Part shown: piece by piece, positions 6,176-6,677 of the stretch | How positions within the stretch are numbered: the stretch's first letter is position 1 | Layout of the letters: the number at the start of each line of letters is the position of its first letter | From: Rhodospirillales bacterium | Lineage (GTDB): Bacteria; Pseudomonadota; Alphaproteobacteria; Rhodospirillales; Casp-alpha2 | Length of the DNA stretch: 6,677 nt | Reading direction: 5' to 3' | Assembly: GCA_021775275.1 (NCBI GenBank) | Contig: JAJFIE010000438.1 | Span: 1 to 6,677, forward strand | Notes under the pieces: model-generated | What the model saw: only the letters and a program-made list of their open reading frames with translations | Database searches by the model: none | Told to the model about the DNA's origin: nothing | Program-made: the position numbers and the translations under genes

Positions 6176-6677
6176 ATGGAACCACTTATCCCGAGACAAT
6201 CCGACATCATCCAGCTGGCCCGCGAAGTTGGGCGCGTCACAGTTGATTCTCTTGCCGCCCGCTTCGATGTTTCTCCGCAGACCATCCGCAAGGACCTGAA
6301 TGTGCTGTGCGACCGCGGGTTGCTCTAGAGTGTTCATGGTGTTGCAGTTTTGTCATCCGGTGTCGCCAACTACGCCTATGACGCCCGCCGGACACTGGCG
6401 GCTGAGGAAAAACGCCTGATCGGCAAAGCGGCGGCAGCGCTGATCCCGGATAATTGCTCTCTGGTGATTAATATCGGCACCACGACGGAGCAGGTTGCCT
6501 TGTGCCTTGGTGGCAAGAAAAATTTACTGGTGATTACAAATAACATCAATGTTGTCAATATCCTGCTGGACGATTCAGATATCGAACTGATTGTTGCCGG
6601 GGGTGTTGTCCGTCATTCGGATGGCGGCATCGTTGGCGAGGCCGCTGTCGGGCTGATCCAGCAATTCAAGGTGGATT
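6176..6677 (+). pseudogene. glpR: DeoR-family glycerol regulator glpR, interrupted by amber stop at codon 51, 3' end outside window
   Basis: The frame starts MEPLIPRQSDIIQLAREVGR with a modest AGG ribosome-binding site eight bases upstream. Residues 5-50 form a DeoR-type winged helix-turn-helix with the recognition stretch VSPQTIRKDLNVL. A TAG at 6326-6328 then interrupts the gene. The same frame continues without further stops to the window edge and encodes the effector domain: LVINIGTTTEQVA, LLVITNNINVVNIL, IVAGGVVRHSDGGIVGEAA. It aligns well with Escherichia coli GlpR over the whole visible length. Just after the stop, the family motif RVHGGA reads SVHGVA, so an arginine and a glycine are also lost. 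No ATG occurs after the stop and no restart with a good ribosome-binding site is visible. A true pseudogene, stop-codon readthrough or a sequence error would all explain this. The protein family is certain; the functional state is not. Confidence 0.85.

Noticed and set aside
6164..6329. Two CTAG-containing restriction palindromes (CCTAGG near 6162-6167 and TCTAGA at 6324-6329), considered as cloning junctions
   Set aside because: The homology of glpR runs straight through the second site in one frame and no foreign sequence follows. The second site is created by the amber codon itself.
6376..6558. Minus-strand open frame of 60 codons within glpR
   Set aside because: It is antisense to the clearly homologous effector domain of glpR and has no independent support.

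Overview
The window holds most of a glycerol-uptake ABC transporter operon of the GlpSTPQ(U)V type, together with the start of its divergent DeoR-family regulator gene glpR. This transporter type is best known from rhizobia and other Proteobacteria. The moderate GC content, the protein similarities and the presence of this system suggest an alphaproteobacterium. I cannot name the genus from sequence alone. The symbols glpT and glpQ follow the rhizobial scheme: here they mean an ATPase and a permease, not the enterobacterial glycerol-3-phosphate permease and glycerophosphodiesterase.

All transporter genes lie on the minus strand and are read from right to left. The order is glpV (periplasmic binding protein, 6008-4272), a 211-base gap with a strong GC stem-loop, glpS (ATPase, 4060-2993), glpT (ATPase, 2980-1913), glpP (permease, 1902-1036), glpQ (permease, 1036-236) and a small DUF2160/GlpU-like membrane protein (205 to beyond position 1). 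From glpS to glpQ the genes are separated by 12 bases or fewer, and glpP and glpQ share one base, so this is one transcription unit. The only real breaks are the glpV-glpS gap and the 167-base divergent region (6009-6175).

GlpV should capture glycerol in the periplasm and deliver it to the GlpP/GlpQ channel, which the GlpS/GlpT ATPase pair drives. The two ATPases are not equivalent. GlpT has a degenerate ABC signature and GlpS lacks the switch histidine, and both changes fall in the same composite ATP site, leaving the other site intact.

The divergent region carries a perfect 14-base palindrome and several TTTTCG/CGAAAA half-sites over a plausible glpV promoter, as expected for repression by GlpR. 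However, glpR as written has an in-frame amber stop at codon 51, followed by an open frame that clearly encodes the rest of the protein. The regulator is therefore either a recent pseudogene or contains a sequence error. I see no previously undescribed system here. The most notable points are the glpR lesion, the asymmetric ATPase pair, the binding-protein-first gene order with its intergenic hairpin, and the operator layout.
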